Shown: positions 19,495 through 28,928, counted from the stretch's first letter. The stretch: DNA of 64,000 nucleotides from Polynucleobacter sp. MWH-S4W17 (GCF_018687535.1 NZ_CP061295.1:1860001-1924000), one strand, 5' to 3'. Notes: generated from the letters alone by a model not told the origin. Translations and numbers: made by a program.

Positions 19495-19530
19495 AACGTT
19501 CCTAAGGCTTTATCGGCTACAGGCAAGAGT

Positions 19531-20103
19531 TTAGCCTCTTCCACCCCGAAATAGACAGGCTTTTACCTGTCCAGCCTCTAAGTATTTTCCACAATGCCAG
19601 TCCGGTAGTAGGGCCTCCACCTCCTCGCGTGGTCGACTAGAGGGAAATTCCACATAAATACCACCGCCTGCCGAGTCATCACAAACCCTAGCTGCCTGGA
19701 TAACGGCGCGATCTAATAAACCCGAATCCTGGAATGGTGGATCAATAAAAATTAAATTGCTAGAACGATCTGCCTGCTGCTTCAGAAACTCAAGGCTATC
19801 TCGCTGCAAAATTTCTACAAGGCCAGCAGCTGGTGAAGACTGCAATAAAGCAAAATTGGCTGTTAAATTTGTGTAAGCCTTTTTTTCTTTCTCCAGCAAC
19901 ACAACCAATGCAGCGCCTCTTGATGCGGCCTCAAAACCCAAAGCACCGGTACCCGCAAAAAGATCTAGGCATCGTAAACCTGTTAAATCTTGTCCCAACC
20001 AATTAAAGAGCGTTTCCCGAATGCGATCAGTTGTAGGGCGTAGGCCAGGCAGGTCCAAAACCGTTAGCAAACGACTTCTCCAATTACCACCAATAATCCG
20101 CAC
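19531..20103 (-). CDS. rsmD: 16S rRNA (guanine966-N2)-methyltransferase RsmD
   Basis: The SAM-binding segment (LDLFAGTGALGFEA) and the N-methyltransferase motif IDPPF are clear, and the N-terminal RIIGGNWR is the usual RsmD start region. No ATG is available. The only near-consensus start is the GTG at 20103, and an in-frame TAG lies about 60 bp upstream, so 190 residues is the best estimate. A lysine/proline-rich lead of ~20 codons upstream has no conventional start codon. It follows the M16 peptidase genes on the same strand. Confidence 0.93.
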   Translation of the reverse strand: MRIIGGNWRSRLLTVLDLPGLRPTTDRIRETLFNWLGQDLTGLRCLDLFAGTGALGFEAASRGAALVVLLEKEKKAYTNLTANFALLQSSPAAGLVEILQRDSLEFLKQQADRSSNLIFIDPPFQDSGLLDRAVIQAARVCDDSAGGGIYVEFPSSRPREEVEALLPDWHCGKYLEAGQVKACLFRGGRG

Positions 20104-20149
20104 CTTCTTCGGCGGCTCAGTCTTTAAAGGCTTGCTTACTTTATTGGGC

Positions 20150-21487
20150 TTATTTATTTTTTGCTCCTAATACAACAATCTTCATACGATCCATTGCAAG
20201 ATATTTTTTGAATGCAGCATTTACCTGCTCCAAAGTTACCGCCTCAACTTGCTTAGTCCATATATCCATCGTATCGAGCGGCAAGCCATTCCATGCAATT
20301 GAAGAGAGGTTGTCCAACAACTTGCGATTGTTATCAATCCGCAATGGGTAACCATTCACTAGGTTTGCTTTAGCAGCCAAAAGCTCAGATGGAGTGGGTC
20401 CATCAGCAATAAATTGAGCAGTGGTAGAACTCATCACCTCTAAAGCCAGCGCAGCCTGATCACTCTTGGTTTGTAGGCCCGCTTGAAAAATGCCATTCTC
20501 TTTTCCAGGAATAAAATAGCTAAACACGCTGTACGCAAGACCGCGCTTCTCGCGCACCTCAGCCATCAAACGAGAAACAAAACCGCCGCCGCCCAAAACA
20601 TAGTTACCAACCAGCAATGGGAAGTAATCAGGGTTGTTGCGAGCAACCGCCGTCATCCCCATGGCAATGTGGGCCTGCTGAGAGTCAAAAGGAATTTGAA
20701 TTTCTCGTTGCGCCAGAGGCTCTACAGGAGAGCGCTCGAGTTCGGGCAACTTTGCGATGGGCTGACCCGAAGCAGGAATCTGCTTTAACAAAGCTTTAAC
20801 GATTTCTTCTGCTTGAGCACGGTCAACATCGCCAACAATACTCACAATCATGCGATCACCGCGATAAAACTGCTTATGAAATTGCACTAAGTCATTTACG
20901 CTTACAGCAGCAACTGATTTTATTGTTGGCGAATCAGCTAGAGGATAGTTTTCATACACTGACTTTTTAAAACGACGCTCTAGAACAAACTCGGGTTTAG
21001 TTTCTGCCTCAAGCAAACTCGTTATCGTTCTTTGTTTCTCACGCTCAACAATTTTAGAGTCGTAAGTCGGTGCGCTCAACATAGCAGCAGCTAGTTGTAC
21101 TGCTCTATCGCGCAAGTCTTTTCGACTCAAACTGCGAATGCGCAAGATTGCTCGCTCGCCGCTCACAGATAGGCCAATATTAGCTCCAAGATCAGCGATT
21201 TCATCAGCTATTTGAGCTTCAGTGAGAACCCCTTTTTCGCTCTTAACCCCATAATTCATCAGGCCTGCAACCATATCGGCTAGGCCACTTTTGCCAGCAG
21301 GGTCATAGCGATCGCCTGCATCAATACTGACCTCAATGTCTACCATCGGCAGCGCTTTGGTTTGCACTAAATATGCCTTGGCGCCCTTATAGGAATCTAA
21401 CTTCTCGATCGGTAAGATGGCGTGCGCGTTACCAAACAAGCCAAAAGTAAGGAGGCAAACTGAAATACCTTTAACGAAGAGATTCAT
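20150..21487 (-). CDS. M16-family peptidase-like protein, non-catalytic partner
   Basis: A 445-residue M16 (pitrilysin-like) protein with an N-terminal signal sequence (cleavage near NAHA). The zinc site HxxEH is absent; the equivalent region reads SGLADMVAGLMNYG. The C-terminal R/Y-type substrate region (VLGGGGFVSRLMAEVREKRGLAYSV, residues ~300-325) is retained. M16B enzymes often pair one zinc-bearing chain with one lacking the metal, and the zinc-bearing chain is encoded just upstream. The stop of that gene overlaps this ATG (TGATG), which supports coupled translation and a periplasmic heterodimer. A GTG 3 bp further upstream is also possible. Confidence 0.9.
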   Translation of the reverse strand: MNLFVKGISVCLLTFGLFGNAHAILPIEKLDSYKGAKAYLVQTKALPMVDIEVSIDAGDRYDPAGKSGLADMVAGLMNYGVKSEKGVLTEAQIADEIADLGANIGLSVSGERAILRIRSLSRKDLRDRAVQLAAAMLSAPTYDSKIVEREKQRTITSLLEAETKPEFVLERRFKKSVYENYPLADSPTIKSVAAVSVNDLVQFHKQFYRGDRMIVSIVGDVDRAQAEEIVKALLKQIPASGQPIAKLPELERSPVEPLAQREIQIPFDSQQAHIAMGMTAVARNNPDYFPLLVGNYVLGGGGFVSRLMAEVREKRGLAYSVFSYFIPGKENGIFQAGLQTKSDQAALALEVMSSTTAQFIADGPTPSELLAAKANLVNGYPLRIDNNRKLLDNLSSIAWNGLPLDTMDIWTKQVEAVTLEQVNAAFKKYLAMDRMKIVVLGAKNK

Positions 21488-22851
21488 CACTTGCCCCCCT
21501 TACCCGCGGCTTGACGCGCCTGAGGATCTAATACCGCAATCGTGAGACCTTCATCAACTAGGTATTTCTTAGCAACAGCTTGAACTTGTGCGGGAGTAAT
21601 GGATTGCATTTTTTCTAACATGTAATCGATGTCCTTCCAAGAAAATCCTGCCATCTCTGTGCTGCCAATTTCCATTGCTTGACCAAAGATAGAGTCGCGT
21701 TTATAGATTTGCTCAGACAGAATTCGTACCTTAATTCTCTTGAGCTCAGACTCCAGAATCCCTTTTTGCTTTAATTCTTCAAGCGCCTTGCGGATGCTTG
21801 TCTGAGCCTGATCGACTGTTTTTCCTTTAGCCATCGTGGCGCTAATTAAAAATAGTTCTGGCCCACGAGAAATCATGTCGTAGCCAACACCCACATCATT
21901 CACTACTTTTTCCTGCTTAACGAGCGTGCGATTTAAGCGGGCATTGTCATAGCCATCCAGCACTGCTGTCAGAAGCTCTAAGGCATATGGCTCGGGGTCA
22001 TCCAGCTTGCCAGGCTCGAGACGGGGCACCTTCCAAGCCATGGCTAATTGAGCGCTATCAGCTGGCGCCTTTACCTGAACCTGCTTAATCCCTTTTTGAG
22101 GCGGCTCAATTTGTGGCTTACGCACTGGCAACTCATGAGCAGCGGCAGCGCCGTAATACTTCTCCGCCATATTCAACACTTTTTTAGCATCCACATCACC
22201 GCTGATGACTACGGTTGCATTGTTTGGCTTATACCAACTACGATACCAATCTCGCGCATCGGACGCTTTCATATTCTCTAAGTCATTCATCCAACCAATG
22301 ACCGGATGGCGATATGGAGAGCTCATATAAGCGGTTGCCATTAATGATTCGCTGAGTAAACTACTAGGATTGTCTTCTGTTCGTAAGCGACGCTCCTCCA
22401 TGATGACCTGAATTTCTTTCAAGAATTCTGCATCATCAAAATTGAGGTTAGACATACGATCTGCTTCAAGCTTGATCACGTCTTCTAATTTTGATTTTTC
22501 AACTTGCTGAAAGTAAGCCGTGTAATCGCGCGAGGTAAATGCATTCTCGCGCCCACCGACCGCGGCTACCAAGCGAGAAAATTCACCCGCCTTCACTTTA
22601 TCGGTACCCTTAAACATCATGTGTTCAAGCACGTGGGCAACGCCCGTCTTCCCATTGACCTCATCCATGGATCCGGCGCGATACCAAGCCATATGAGCTA
22701 CTGTTGGCGCACGATGGTCTTCCCTGATAATCAATTTGAGGCCATTGCTCAATCGATACTCATGCGTATCCCCTGAATCAGGACCAGCAGCCCAAGTATG
22801 CTGGCTAAAGACAAAGAATAAAAAGGAAATTCGGAGTAAATTGGAAAGCAT
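21487..22851 (-). CDS. M16-family zinc peptidase, catalytic chain
   Basis: This 454-residue protein has an N-terminal signal peptide (FVFSQHTWAA) and the inverted zinc motif HVLEH, with His73, Glu76 and His77, followed by a conserved acidic stretch near 150 (EERRLR). It is an exported peptidase of the PqqL/YmxG-like group; the substrate is unknown. It forms a two-gene unit with the metal-free homologue downstream. It is divergent from ftsY with 63 bp between starts. Confidence 0.92.
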   Translation of the reverse strand: MLSNLLRISFLFFVFSQHTWAAGPDSGDTHEYRLSNGLKLIIREDHRAPTVAHMAWYRAGSMDEVNGKTGVAHVLEHMMFKGTDKVKAGEFSRLVAAVGGRENAFTSRDYTAYFQQVEKSKLEDVIKLEADRMSNLNFDDAEFLKEIQVIMEERRLRTEDNPSSLLSESLMATAYMSSPYRHPVIGWMNDLENMKASDARDWYRSWYKPNNATVVISGDVDAKKVLNMAEKYYGAAAAHELPVRKPQIEPPQKGIKQVQVKAPADSAQLAMAWKVPRLEPGKLDDPEPYALELLTAVLDGYDNARLNRTLVKQEKVVNDVGVGYDMISRGPELFLISATMAKGKTVDQAQTSIRKALEELKQKGILESELKRIKVRILSEQIYKRDSIFGQAMEIGSTEMAGFSWKDIDYMLEKMQSITPAQVQAVAKKYLVDEGLTIAVLDPQARQAAGKGGK

Positions 22852-22914
22852 CTGCTAAATCACCATATCCCTAGAATTAAATTGATAAGATGCAAGTTTT
22901 AAATTGTATCGATT

Positions 22915-23805
22915 ATGTTCGGCTTACGTAAAACCCTCGGATCCCTTTTCAAATCAAGCAAGGTTGATGAATCTTGGTTTGAAACCTTAGAAGAATCACT
23001 CATTCAAAGTGATGTGGGTCTACCTACGACTGAACAACTCATCACCAAACTACGAAAAGCAGCAAAGTCTGAAAAGGCCTCTAGTCCAGAGGAGTTGCAA
23101 ACTCTTCTCATTCAAGAAGTCAGCGCACTATTGACTGCTATTGAACCTTCACCAAACCCACTATTTACAAGTGATAAGCCTAACACTCCAGAGGTGTGGT
23201 TGGTTGTAGGGGTAAATGGAGCCGGCAAGACTACGACCATTGGCAAACTTTGCCGACTCTTTCAGTCTCAGGGAAAATCAGTTCTCTTGGCTGCCGGCGA
23301 TACTTTTAGAGCTGCGGCACGTAACCAGCTTCAGGAGTGGGGTGGACGCAACCAGGTTGACGTTATTACTCAAGAAGGTGGTGATGCAGCAGCCGTTGCA
23401 CACGATGCCATTCATGCTGCCATCTCTCGCAAGAACGATATTCTCATCATTGACACTGCAGGCCGTCTCGCCACCCAGGACAACCTCATGGAAGAGCTCA
23501 AGAAAGTAAAACGTGTCATTGGTAAAGCACTTCCTGGGGCGCCTCACCACACCCTGCTTGTTTTAGATGGCAATACTGGGCAGAACGGCTTGAGCCAAGT
23601 AAAGGCATTCCATGCCGCTCTTGGCCTGACTGGAATCATCGTTACCAAGCTTGATGGCACCGCTAAGGGCGGCGTGATCTGTGCCTTAGCCCACACCCTA
23701 CAGGATGGCCCAAAACCCGCTGTTCTAGCCCTAGGCAAGGGCGAAGGGATTGAGGATTTAGCCCCCTTCACCGCAGGGCAATATTCATCTGAATTATTCA
23801 ATTAA
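22915..23805 (+). CDS. ftsY: Signal recognition particle receptor FtsY, NG-domain form
   Basis: FtsY receives SRP-ribosome complexes at the inner membrane. All GTPase motifs are present: GVNGAGKTTT (~100-109), DTFRAAA, DTAGR and TKLDGTAKGG. The 296-residue protein begins directly with the N domain and lacks the long acidic A domain found in E. coli FtsY. The short N-terminal stretch MFGLRKTLGSLFKS could be an amphipathic membrane-targeting helix. rpoH follows on the same strand after 93 bp, an order also found in other proteobacteria. Confidence 0.97.
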   Translation: MFGLRKTLGSLFKSSKVDESWFETLEESLIQSDVGLPTTEQLITKLRKAAKSEKASSPEELQTLLIQEVSALLTAIEPSPNPLFTSDKPNTPEVWLVVGVNGAGKTTTIGKLCRLFQSQGKSVLLAAGDTFRAAARNQLQEWGGRNQVDVITQEGGDAAAVAHDAIHAAISRKNDILIIDTAGRLATQDNLMEELKKVKRVIGKALPGAPHHTLLVLDGNTGQNGLSQVKAFHAALGLTGIIVTKLDGTAKGGVICALAHTLQDGPKPAVLALGKGEGIEDLAPFTAGQYSSELFN

Positions 23806-23833
23806 ATCAATAGCTTACAGTTCATTAAAACCA

Positions 23834-23860
23834 TTAGCACTCTCTTGACAAGAGTGCTAA
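23834..23860 (+). promoter_or_regulatory. CIRCE operator (HrcA site) upstream of rpoH
   Basis: A perfect inverted repeat is present: TTAGCACTC at 23834-23842, a 9-bp spacer, and GAGTGCTAA at 23852-23860. This is the exact consensus of CIRCE, the operator of the heat-shock repressor HrcA. It starts 65 bp before the rpoH ATG. The spacer contains the TTGACA of the likely promoter, so bound HrcA should block RNA polymerase. Confidence 0.93.
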
Positions 23861-23874
23861 AATAGATCTCTATT
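23845..23874 (+). promoter_or_regulatory. Sigma-70 promoter of rpoH, embedded in CIRCE
   Basis: A consensus -35 TTGACA (23845-23850) is followed after 18 bp by TCTATT (23869-23874) as a 4/6 match to the -10 box. The alternative TATTAA at 23871 would need a 20-bp spacer. Transcription would begin near 23881, leaving a leader of about 18 nt before the ATG. Confidence 0.65.
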
Positions 23875-23898
23875 AACACCTCATCTTTATAAGAAAAA

Positions 23899-24822
23899 AT
23901 GGTTCAAAAGAAATCCGACAACCCGAATTTGCAAACGCTGCCAGTCGCGCAGACTGCGTCGGCGTCTGCATTTCAGATGTTGCCAACTCTTGGGGTTGGC
24001 ACTCTCGATTCATACATTTCGTATGTTAATCGAGTGCCGATGCTTAGTGCTGCGGAAGAGTTACATCTTGCGCAGGAATTTCGTCGTACTGAAAATGTCG
24101 ATGCCGCCAAAACTTTAGTGCTCTCTCATTTACGCTTAGTCGTTTCTGTTGCTCGCCAATATCTTGGCTATGGAATCCCGCATGCTGACTTAATTCAAGA
24201 AGGCAATATTGGCTTGATGAAAGCTGTTAAACGCTATGACCCAGACAATGGCGCACGTTTAGTGTCATATGCAATACATTGGATCAAAGCAGAGATTCAT
24301 GAGTACATTCTCAAGAATTGGCGCCTAGTAAAAACTGCAACCACCAAAGCACAACGCAAATTATTCTTTAACTTACGCAGCAACAAGCCTACCTTGAGTG
24401 CGCTTACACCTAGTGAGGTTGACGCCTTGGCTAAAGCACTTGATGTCAAAGGTTCTGATGTTAAAGAAATGGAAATGCGCCTTGCTGGTGGCGATGTCGC
24501 TCTAGAGGGCGATGACAGCGATGATGAATCTGCTTACGCCCCTATTCAATGGCTAGCGGATAACTCACATGAGCCTACTGCTCGCATTGCCAGCGCTGAA
24601 GCAGATGCCTTGCAAGGTCCCAAACTAGACCAGGCACTCATGGCTTTAGATGAGCGTAGTCGCAATATTGTGCAATCTCGTTGGCTGGCTATGGATGCCG
24701 AAGGCAATGGTACTAAGACGTTACATGATCTTGCTAGCGAATATGGCATCTCCGCAGAACGCGTTCGTCAAATTGAAACCGCTGCTCTAAAAAAGATGCG
24801 CGGCCTGTTGCAAGCAGCTTAA
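23899..24822 (+). CDS. rpoH: RNA polymerase heat-shock sigma factor RpoH (sigma-32)
   Basis: A 307-residue group 3 sigma-70 family factor. Region 2 (IQEGNIGLMKAVKRYDP to WIKAEIHEYILKNWRLVK, ~95-150) is followed by the RpoH box QRKLFFNLR (~156-164) that distinguishes it from other sigma factors. Region 4 with a helix-turn-helix (LASEYGISAERVRQIE) is near the C-terminus. The ATG has only a weak ribosome binding site. Transcription is probably repressed by HrcA through the perfect CIRCE upstream. A strong hairpin follows the gene. Confidence 0.97.
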   Translation: MVQKKSDNPNLQTLPVAQTASASAFQMLPTLGVGTLDSYISYVNRVPMLSAAEELHLAQEFRRTENVDAAKTLVLSHLRLVVSVARQYLGYGIPHADLIQEGNIGLMKAVKRYDPDNGARLVSYAIHWIKAEIHEYILKNWRLVKTATTKAQRKLFFNLRSNKPTLSALTPSEVDALAKALDVKGSDVKEMEMRLAGGDVALEGDDSDDESAYAPIQWLADNSHEPTARIASAEADALQGPKLDQALMALDERSRNIVQSRWLAMDAEGNGTKTLHDLASEYGISAERVRQIETAALKKMRGLLQAA

Positions 24823-24828
24823 TCAATC

Positions 24829-24855
24829 AAGAAGTTTGCAGGTAGCAAACTTCTT
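24829..24855. terminator. Bidirectional terminator between rpoH and sco
   Basis: A perfect 11-bp stem (AAGAAGTTTGC with GCAAACTTCTT) around a 5-base loop lies between the convergent rpoH and sco genes. A/T-rich flanks on both sides can serve either strand. Confidence 0.8.
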
Positions 24856-24863
24856 TAATTCCC

Positions 24864-25448
24864 TTACTTTAACAGTTCTTTTAAATCATGCGCCAAGGTC
24901 TCTGGACCTTGAGCGTGCTTGATATACAAACGTAGATGACCCTCAGGATCAAATGCATAGCTACCCGCTGTGTGATCCATGGTGTAAGAGCCCGGCTTAG
25001 ATCCCGGAACCTTCTTGTAATAAATCTTGAAGTCTTTGGTCACCTTCTCCAAGGCTGCCTCATCTGCGGGACGCAAACCCAAGAAACGAGGATCAAACGC
25101 AGGGACGTACTGCTTGAGAATCTCTGCGGTATCGCGCTCAGGATCTACGGTGACAAAAAGTACTTGCACCTTATCGGACTGGGGCCCCAAGAGAGTCATG
25201 ACTTGCTGCATTTCAGTTAAGGTGGTTGGGCAAATATCAGGGCACTGGGTGTAACCAAAAAACATTACCACCACTTTGCCCTTAAAGTCCGCCAAGGTTC
25301 TGACCTTGCCGTCGGGATCCACCAAACTAAAGTCTTTTCCGAAAGCGGTGCTGCCAGTGATATCGATATTTTTAAACTCTGGCTTTGGACTGCAAGCAGC
25401 TAGTACAAAGCAAAGAATTGCTAAAAAGCAAAAGCGTAAAAAATTCAT
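24864..25448 (-). CDS. SCO1/SenC family copper chaperone
   Basis: A thioredoxin-fold copper protein that helps load the CuA site of cytochrome oxidase. The 194-residue protein has a lipoprotein signal (LAAC, Cys19), so it is probably membrane-anchored and faces the periplasm. The copper-binding CPDIC motif has Cys69 and Cys73, and the conserved His lies in MDHTAG near residue 160. It is the last gene of the heme/copper assembly run surf1-218aa-ctaA-ctaB-sco, 7 bp after ctaB. Confidence 0.96.
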   Translation of the reverse strand: MNFLRFCFLAILCFVLAACSPKPEFKNIDITGSTAFGKDFSLVDPDGKVRTLADFKGKVVVMFFGYTQCPDICPTTLTEMQQVMTLLGPQSDKVQVLFVTVDPERDTAEILKQYVPAFDPRFLGLRPADEAALEKVTKDFKIYYKKVPGSKPGSYTMDHTAGSYAFDPEGHLRLYIKHAQGPETLAHDLKELLK

Positions 25449-25455
25449 ATGAATC

Positions 25456-26349
25456 TCAGAGGAAATAATGGTCTATCAAAAGCGCCGCAAAGAGTAGCGA
25501 AAGATAGGTAATAGAAAAGCGGAAGGTCTTTTTGGCTAAAGCATCGCTATAGGAAATAAACAAGGCAATGACATAGGCCAGGAACATTAAGCCCAAGATG
25601 ATTGCTGAAACTAAATAGACCATACCGCTCATGCCATAGATATAAGGCAGCATCGTAGCTGCAATTAATATAAGGGTATAGAGAACGATATTCAGCAGTG
25701 TGAAACGCTCGCCATGAGTCACTGGCAGCATTGGTAAACCCGATTGAACGTAGTCATCACGACGATACAAAGCAAGTGCCCAGAAATGTGGAGGGGTCCA
25801 CACAAAAATAATCAGAACCAAAAGCCAGGCTTCTGCAGAAAGGGTATTGGTCACTGCAGCCCAGCCCAAGGCTGGTGGCATCGCACCAGATAAACCGCCA
25901 ATCACAATATTCTGTGGCGTGGCAGGCTTTAGTAACCAGGTATAAATCACTGCATAACCAACGAAGGTAGCAAGTGTTAACCACATCGTTAATGGGTTAC
26001 AAAAATTCCACAAAATAATCATTCCGAGCGAACCCAGAACAATTGAGAAAATAATGATGTGAAAAGGCGTCACTTCGCCGGTGGCTGATGGACGCCAAGC
26101 AGTGCGCTTCATCTTGGCATCAACGGCTTGCTCAATCAAACAGTTCACTGCAAATGCAGCGCCAGCTAAAAGCCAGATCCCAACAATGCCACCAAAGAGC
26201 ACTGGATACGGAACCATGCCAGGCGTTGCCAAGAACATACCAATCACTGCACAAAAAACGGCGAGCTGAGTCACTCTGGGTTTAGTTAAAACCCAATATT
26301 GACGCCAACGTGGCATAGCCACTGGTGCGCTTGTTTTAGAGTCGCTCAT
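25456..26349 (-). CDS. ctaB: Protoheme IX farnesyltransferase (heme O synthase, CtaB)
   Basis: Adds farnesyl to heme B to give heme O. I start it at the ATG at 26349 (MSDSKTS), 2 bp after the ctaA stop, giving 297 residues; a longer open frame overlaps ctaA. The prenyltransferase motif region [11 protein letters not shown] and about eight to nine membrane segments are visible. CtaA, encoded just upstream, then oxidises heme O to heme A for the oxidase encoded nearby. Confidence 0.97.
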   Translation of the reverse strand: MSDSKTSAPVAMPRWRQYWVLTKPRVTQLAVFCAVIGMFLATPGMVPYPVLFGGIVGIWLLAGAAFAVNCLIEQAVDAKMKRTAWRPSATGEVTPFHIIIFSIVLGSLGMIILWNFCNPLTMWLTLATFVGYAVIYTWLLKPATPQNIVIGGLSGAMPPALGWAAVTNTLSAEAWLLVLIIFVWTPPHFWALALYRRDDYVQSGLPMLPVTHGERFTLLNIVLYTLILIAATMLPYIYGMSGMVYLVSAIILGLMFLAYVIALFISYSDALAKKTFRFSITYLSLLFAALLIDHYFL

Positions 26350-26351
26350 AT

Positions 26352-27473
26352 TTACGCCATCTTCTTTTGAATGAAAGGCTTCCAAGAAGCCCAATAACTC
26401 ATTCTGACCAAACAGAATACCAAAGCCGCAGAGCCGGCAGTGTGCAATAAAGCCGCCAATAACGGCCACTGAAACACCACATTAGAAATACCAGTGATGA
26501 CTTGCAATAAAAGCACTCCTAGCAATAGCTTAGCCACTTGACCAAGGCTTGATAGAACTGGGGTTGCCAGCGCAAGAGCACTCCAGCCCAGAGTACCAAG
26601 CACGACCAATACCAGCATGGCAAAAAGGCGATGCGCCCAGTGGATTGTTTGCAAGGCCGCAGGAGAGATGAATTCTCCTTGCGCATTCAGGCCTAACTGA
26701 CGCCAAAGAGTAAAACCCTCACTCCAATTGGTCTCAGGCCAAGCACCTCCTAAACACATCGGGAAATCAGGGCACGCTAATACAGCGTAATTAGTACTCA
26801 CCCACGCACCTAGAAAAATTTGGATGAATAAAACCATAAAAGAAAGGGTGAGGAGTTGCGCAGAAAGCGGCCGTACCCGAATGGTGCGAATTGCAGAGGA
26901 CCTACCCTCCCATGACTGCTGCGCATACGCCGTTAAGCAAGCCAACAAGACTAAGGCCAACATCAGGTGTGTTGTAACAATGATCGGTTGCAATTTCAGG
27001 GTGACAGTCCAAGCACCAAAGGCGCCTTGAATGCAGACCAATAAAAGCAAGCCCAAGCTGCCGAGCAAAGGATTTTTTCCCAAGGACTTTAGTTTAGAAA
27101 ATGCAATAGCCACTTGTACCAAAATCAATGTACCTACTGTCATGGCTAAATAGCGATGAATCATCTCAATCCAGGCTTTAATAATTGTGACCGGCCCAGT
27201 AGGCCAAGCAATCTGTGCCTGTTGTATATTGGTTAGCGCATGAAAAGGATTGGAAGTACCGTAGCATCCAGGCCAATCAGGGCAGCCCAGCCCTGAGTCA
27301 GTGAGGCGTGTAAATGCGCCAAATACAATTAGATCAAAGGTCATGAAGACCAAGACCCAATTGAGTTTTTGCAACAAGCTATAGCCAGGCTTTTTCCAAA
27401 TGAAGAAGAGTGGTAGGCCAGCAAAAATAATAGCGATGGCTGCCAGTTCCAGAAATAAAAGGAAACTGGGCAT
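26352..27473 (-). CDS. ctaA: Heme A synthase (CtaA/COX15)
   Basis: A 373-residue inner-membrane protein with about eight transmembrane helices that converts heme O to heme A. The COX15-type start ([20 protein letters not shown]) and a second repeat with TIHWAHR carry candidate heme-ligand histidines. The cysteine pair in the periplasmic loop (LACPDFPMC) is present. It shares 1 bp with the upstream thioredoxin-fold gene and is followed by ctaB 2 bp later. Confidence 0.97.
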   Translation of the reverse strand: MPSFLLFLELAAIAIIFAGLPLFFIWKKPGYSLLQKLNWVLVFMTFDLIVFGAFTRLTDSGLGCPDWPGCYGTSNPFHALTNIQQAQIAWPTGPVTIIKAWIEMIHRYLAMTVGTLILVQVAIAFSKLKSLGKNPLLGSLGLLLLVCIQGAFGAWTVTLKLQPIIVTTHLMLALVLLACLTAYAQQSWEGRSSAIRTIRVRPLSAQLLTLSFMVLFIQIFLGAWVSTNYAVLACPDFPMCLGGAWPETNWSEGFTLWRQLGLNAQGEFISPAALQTIHWAHRLFAMLVLVVLGTLGWSALALATPVLSSLGQVAKLLLGVLLLQVITGISNVVFQWPLLAALLHTAGSAALVFCLVRMSYWASWKPFIQKKMA

Positions 27474-28129
27474 TACAAATTCTCGCCTTTGTGATTTAAC
27501 TTCAGAAGCTTTTCCAAGTCTTTCTTCATACTAGAAAATTCTTTAGGTGAATTGGTCACTGGGAAATACATCATCTTTGCCGGGCTTGGATCAATCAACT
27601 GAATTTGCTGTCCTACGCCCTCTTTATTTAACCAAGCCTCAAAATCCGCCTTCTGCTTTGGGTCTGAAGGCAACGTAAGCACCTTAAGCCCTGCCGTCTT
27701 TTCGTCATAAATCTTGAGGACTTGAGGGTCAACAGGCTTACCATCTGTATTAACCCAGATTAACTGCAAGCGTTCGCTTTCTCTACCCATGGCAACTTTG
27801 GTTTGGCGCATCAGAAATAAAGCTTCAATACATTTCTCATCTTTGATGTGGCATTCACCAGCTGGACGAGCAACCAAGAGAGTCCATTTACCCTGGAGGG
27901 GGGCGTCAAGCCACGCCGCATTGAACTCTTGGGCTGGATATACGAGTGTTCCGAAATTGGTTTTTCCACCCTCAGGTTTAATTACGTAATAAGCAAAGTA
28001 AGAAGCGAGAACTGGTGAGGCACAGGCAAGCAATAACAACAACATCTGAATACGGCCACGACGCGTACGCGCATTAATCGCAGATGCATCCACCTGTGAA
28101 GCTGGAATTAATAACTCTTTATCACTCAC
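27473..28129 (-). CDS. Membrane-anchored thioredoxin-fold-like protein of the cytochrome oxidase cluster
   Basis: I start it at the GTG at 28129, which overlaps the surf1 stop (GTGA), giving 218 residues; the longer frame runs inside surf1. One transmembrane helix (~28-50) is followed by a periplasmic domain. That domain has a SCO-like outline (GKWTLLVARPAGECHIKDEKC, with Cys residues six apart, then MRQTKVAMG). It probably has the thioredoxin/SCO fold, but the CxxxC copper motif is not conserved. A homologous unnamed gene sits between surf1 and ctaA in many Burkholderiales, so a role in oxidase assembly is inferred from position. Confidence 0.75.
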   Translation of the reverse strand: MSDKELLIPASQVDASAINARTRRGRIQMLLLLLACASPVLASYFAYYVIKPEGGKTNFGTLVYPAQEFNAAWLDAPLQGKWTLLVARPAGECHIKDEKCIEALFLMRQTKVAMGRESERLQLIWVNTDGKPVDPQVLKIYDEKTAGLKVLTLPSDPKQKADFEAWLNKEGVGQQIQLIDPSPAKMMYFPVTNSPKEFSSMKKDLEKLLKLNHKGENL

Positions 28130-28914
28130 TTTTGATCCCCATTCACTAATCCCTGTCGTTTGTATTGCCGCAGGCCACTTAGCAACCAAAATAAAAATCC
28201 AGCAAAAGCCAAAGCAAACCACTGGAATGCATAAGCATAATGGCGATCGACCCCACTTGTCAGAGGCGCCCAATCGCGGATTAAGCCATCCTCTATGCCA
28301 ATCTCAATCTCACGCAAGATAAAGGGCGCTTGACTCCAGCCATGTAACTTGCCTTCAGTTGTTAAATCAAAATTTTGCTCAATTCTTGGTTTGTTTATAT
28401 CAGCAGAAATCTTGCTGCTCCCAAGCTCATAGACTTTTCCGGGATGAGCAAATACAACGCCTTCAATATTGACTACTGTATTTGGGGTTTGCACGGGTGG
28501 AAGGGTTTCGCGATTTTCATTGTTGCGCGGCGCCCAACCCCGATTCACCCAAAGAACCTCGTCTTTCCCCTCAAGCCTCAATGGCATCATCAGGTAAAAG
28601 CCGGACTGTGCAGTGGCGCTACCAACAGGAGGAATGGGTCTTGGCCTGTTATCCAGCCAAATTGCTGCCTCAGGAACATATCGCCCACGAGCAATCATAC
28701 GGCGCTCACTAGCCTCTTCCAAAGTCCATGGTGTTGCATTGGCACTTAAGATGGGCATTTGTTGGCGAGCCTGTAAATTCGCTGCCAAGGCAATTTTGGT
28801 ATCAGCCCTGCTTAATTGCCAGACCCCAGCACCACAGCCGATCCCAATCACCAGCAAGGCTGATAAAGTAGCGACTATGCGCTTGGCAACGAGGGCAAAA
28901 AACAGCTTATTCAA
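28126..28914 (-). CDS. SURF1 family cytochrome oxidase biogenesis protein
   Basis: A 262-residue inner-membrane protein with one helix at each end (~12-32 and ~228-248) and a periplasmic domain between, the SURF1 layout. SURF1 proteins assist heme A insertion into subunit I. The family segments GRYVPEAAIWLDNRP and VLWVNRGWAP are seen. The only workable start is a TTG at 28914, without an obvious ribosome binding site. It lies 14 bp from the divergent DUF2909 gene. Confidence 0.92.
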   Translation of the reverse strand: MNKLFFALVAKRIVATLSALLVIGIGCGAGVWQLSRADTKIALAANLQARQQMPILSANATPWTLEEASERRMIARGRYVPEAAIWLDNRPRPIPPVGSATAQSGFYLMMPLRLEGKDEVLWVNRGWAPRNNENRETLPPVQTPNTVVNIEGVVFAHPGKVYELGSSKISADINKPRIEQNFDLTTEGKLHGWSQAPFILREIEIGIEDGLIRDWAPLTSGVDRHYAYAFQWFALAFAGFLFWLLSGLRQYKRQGLVNGDQK

Positions 28915-28928
28915 TTGAGGGATTTGAA

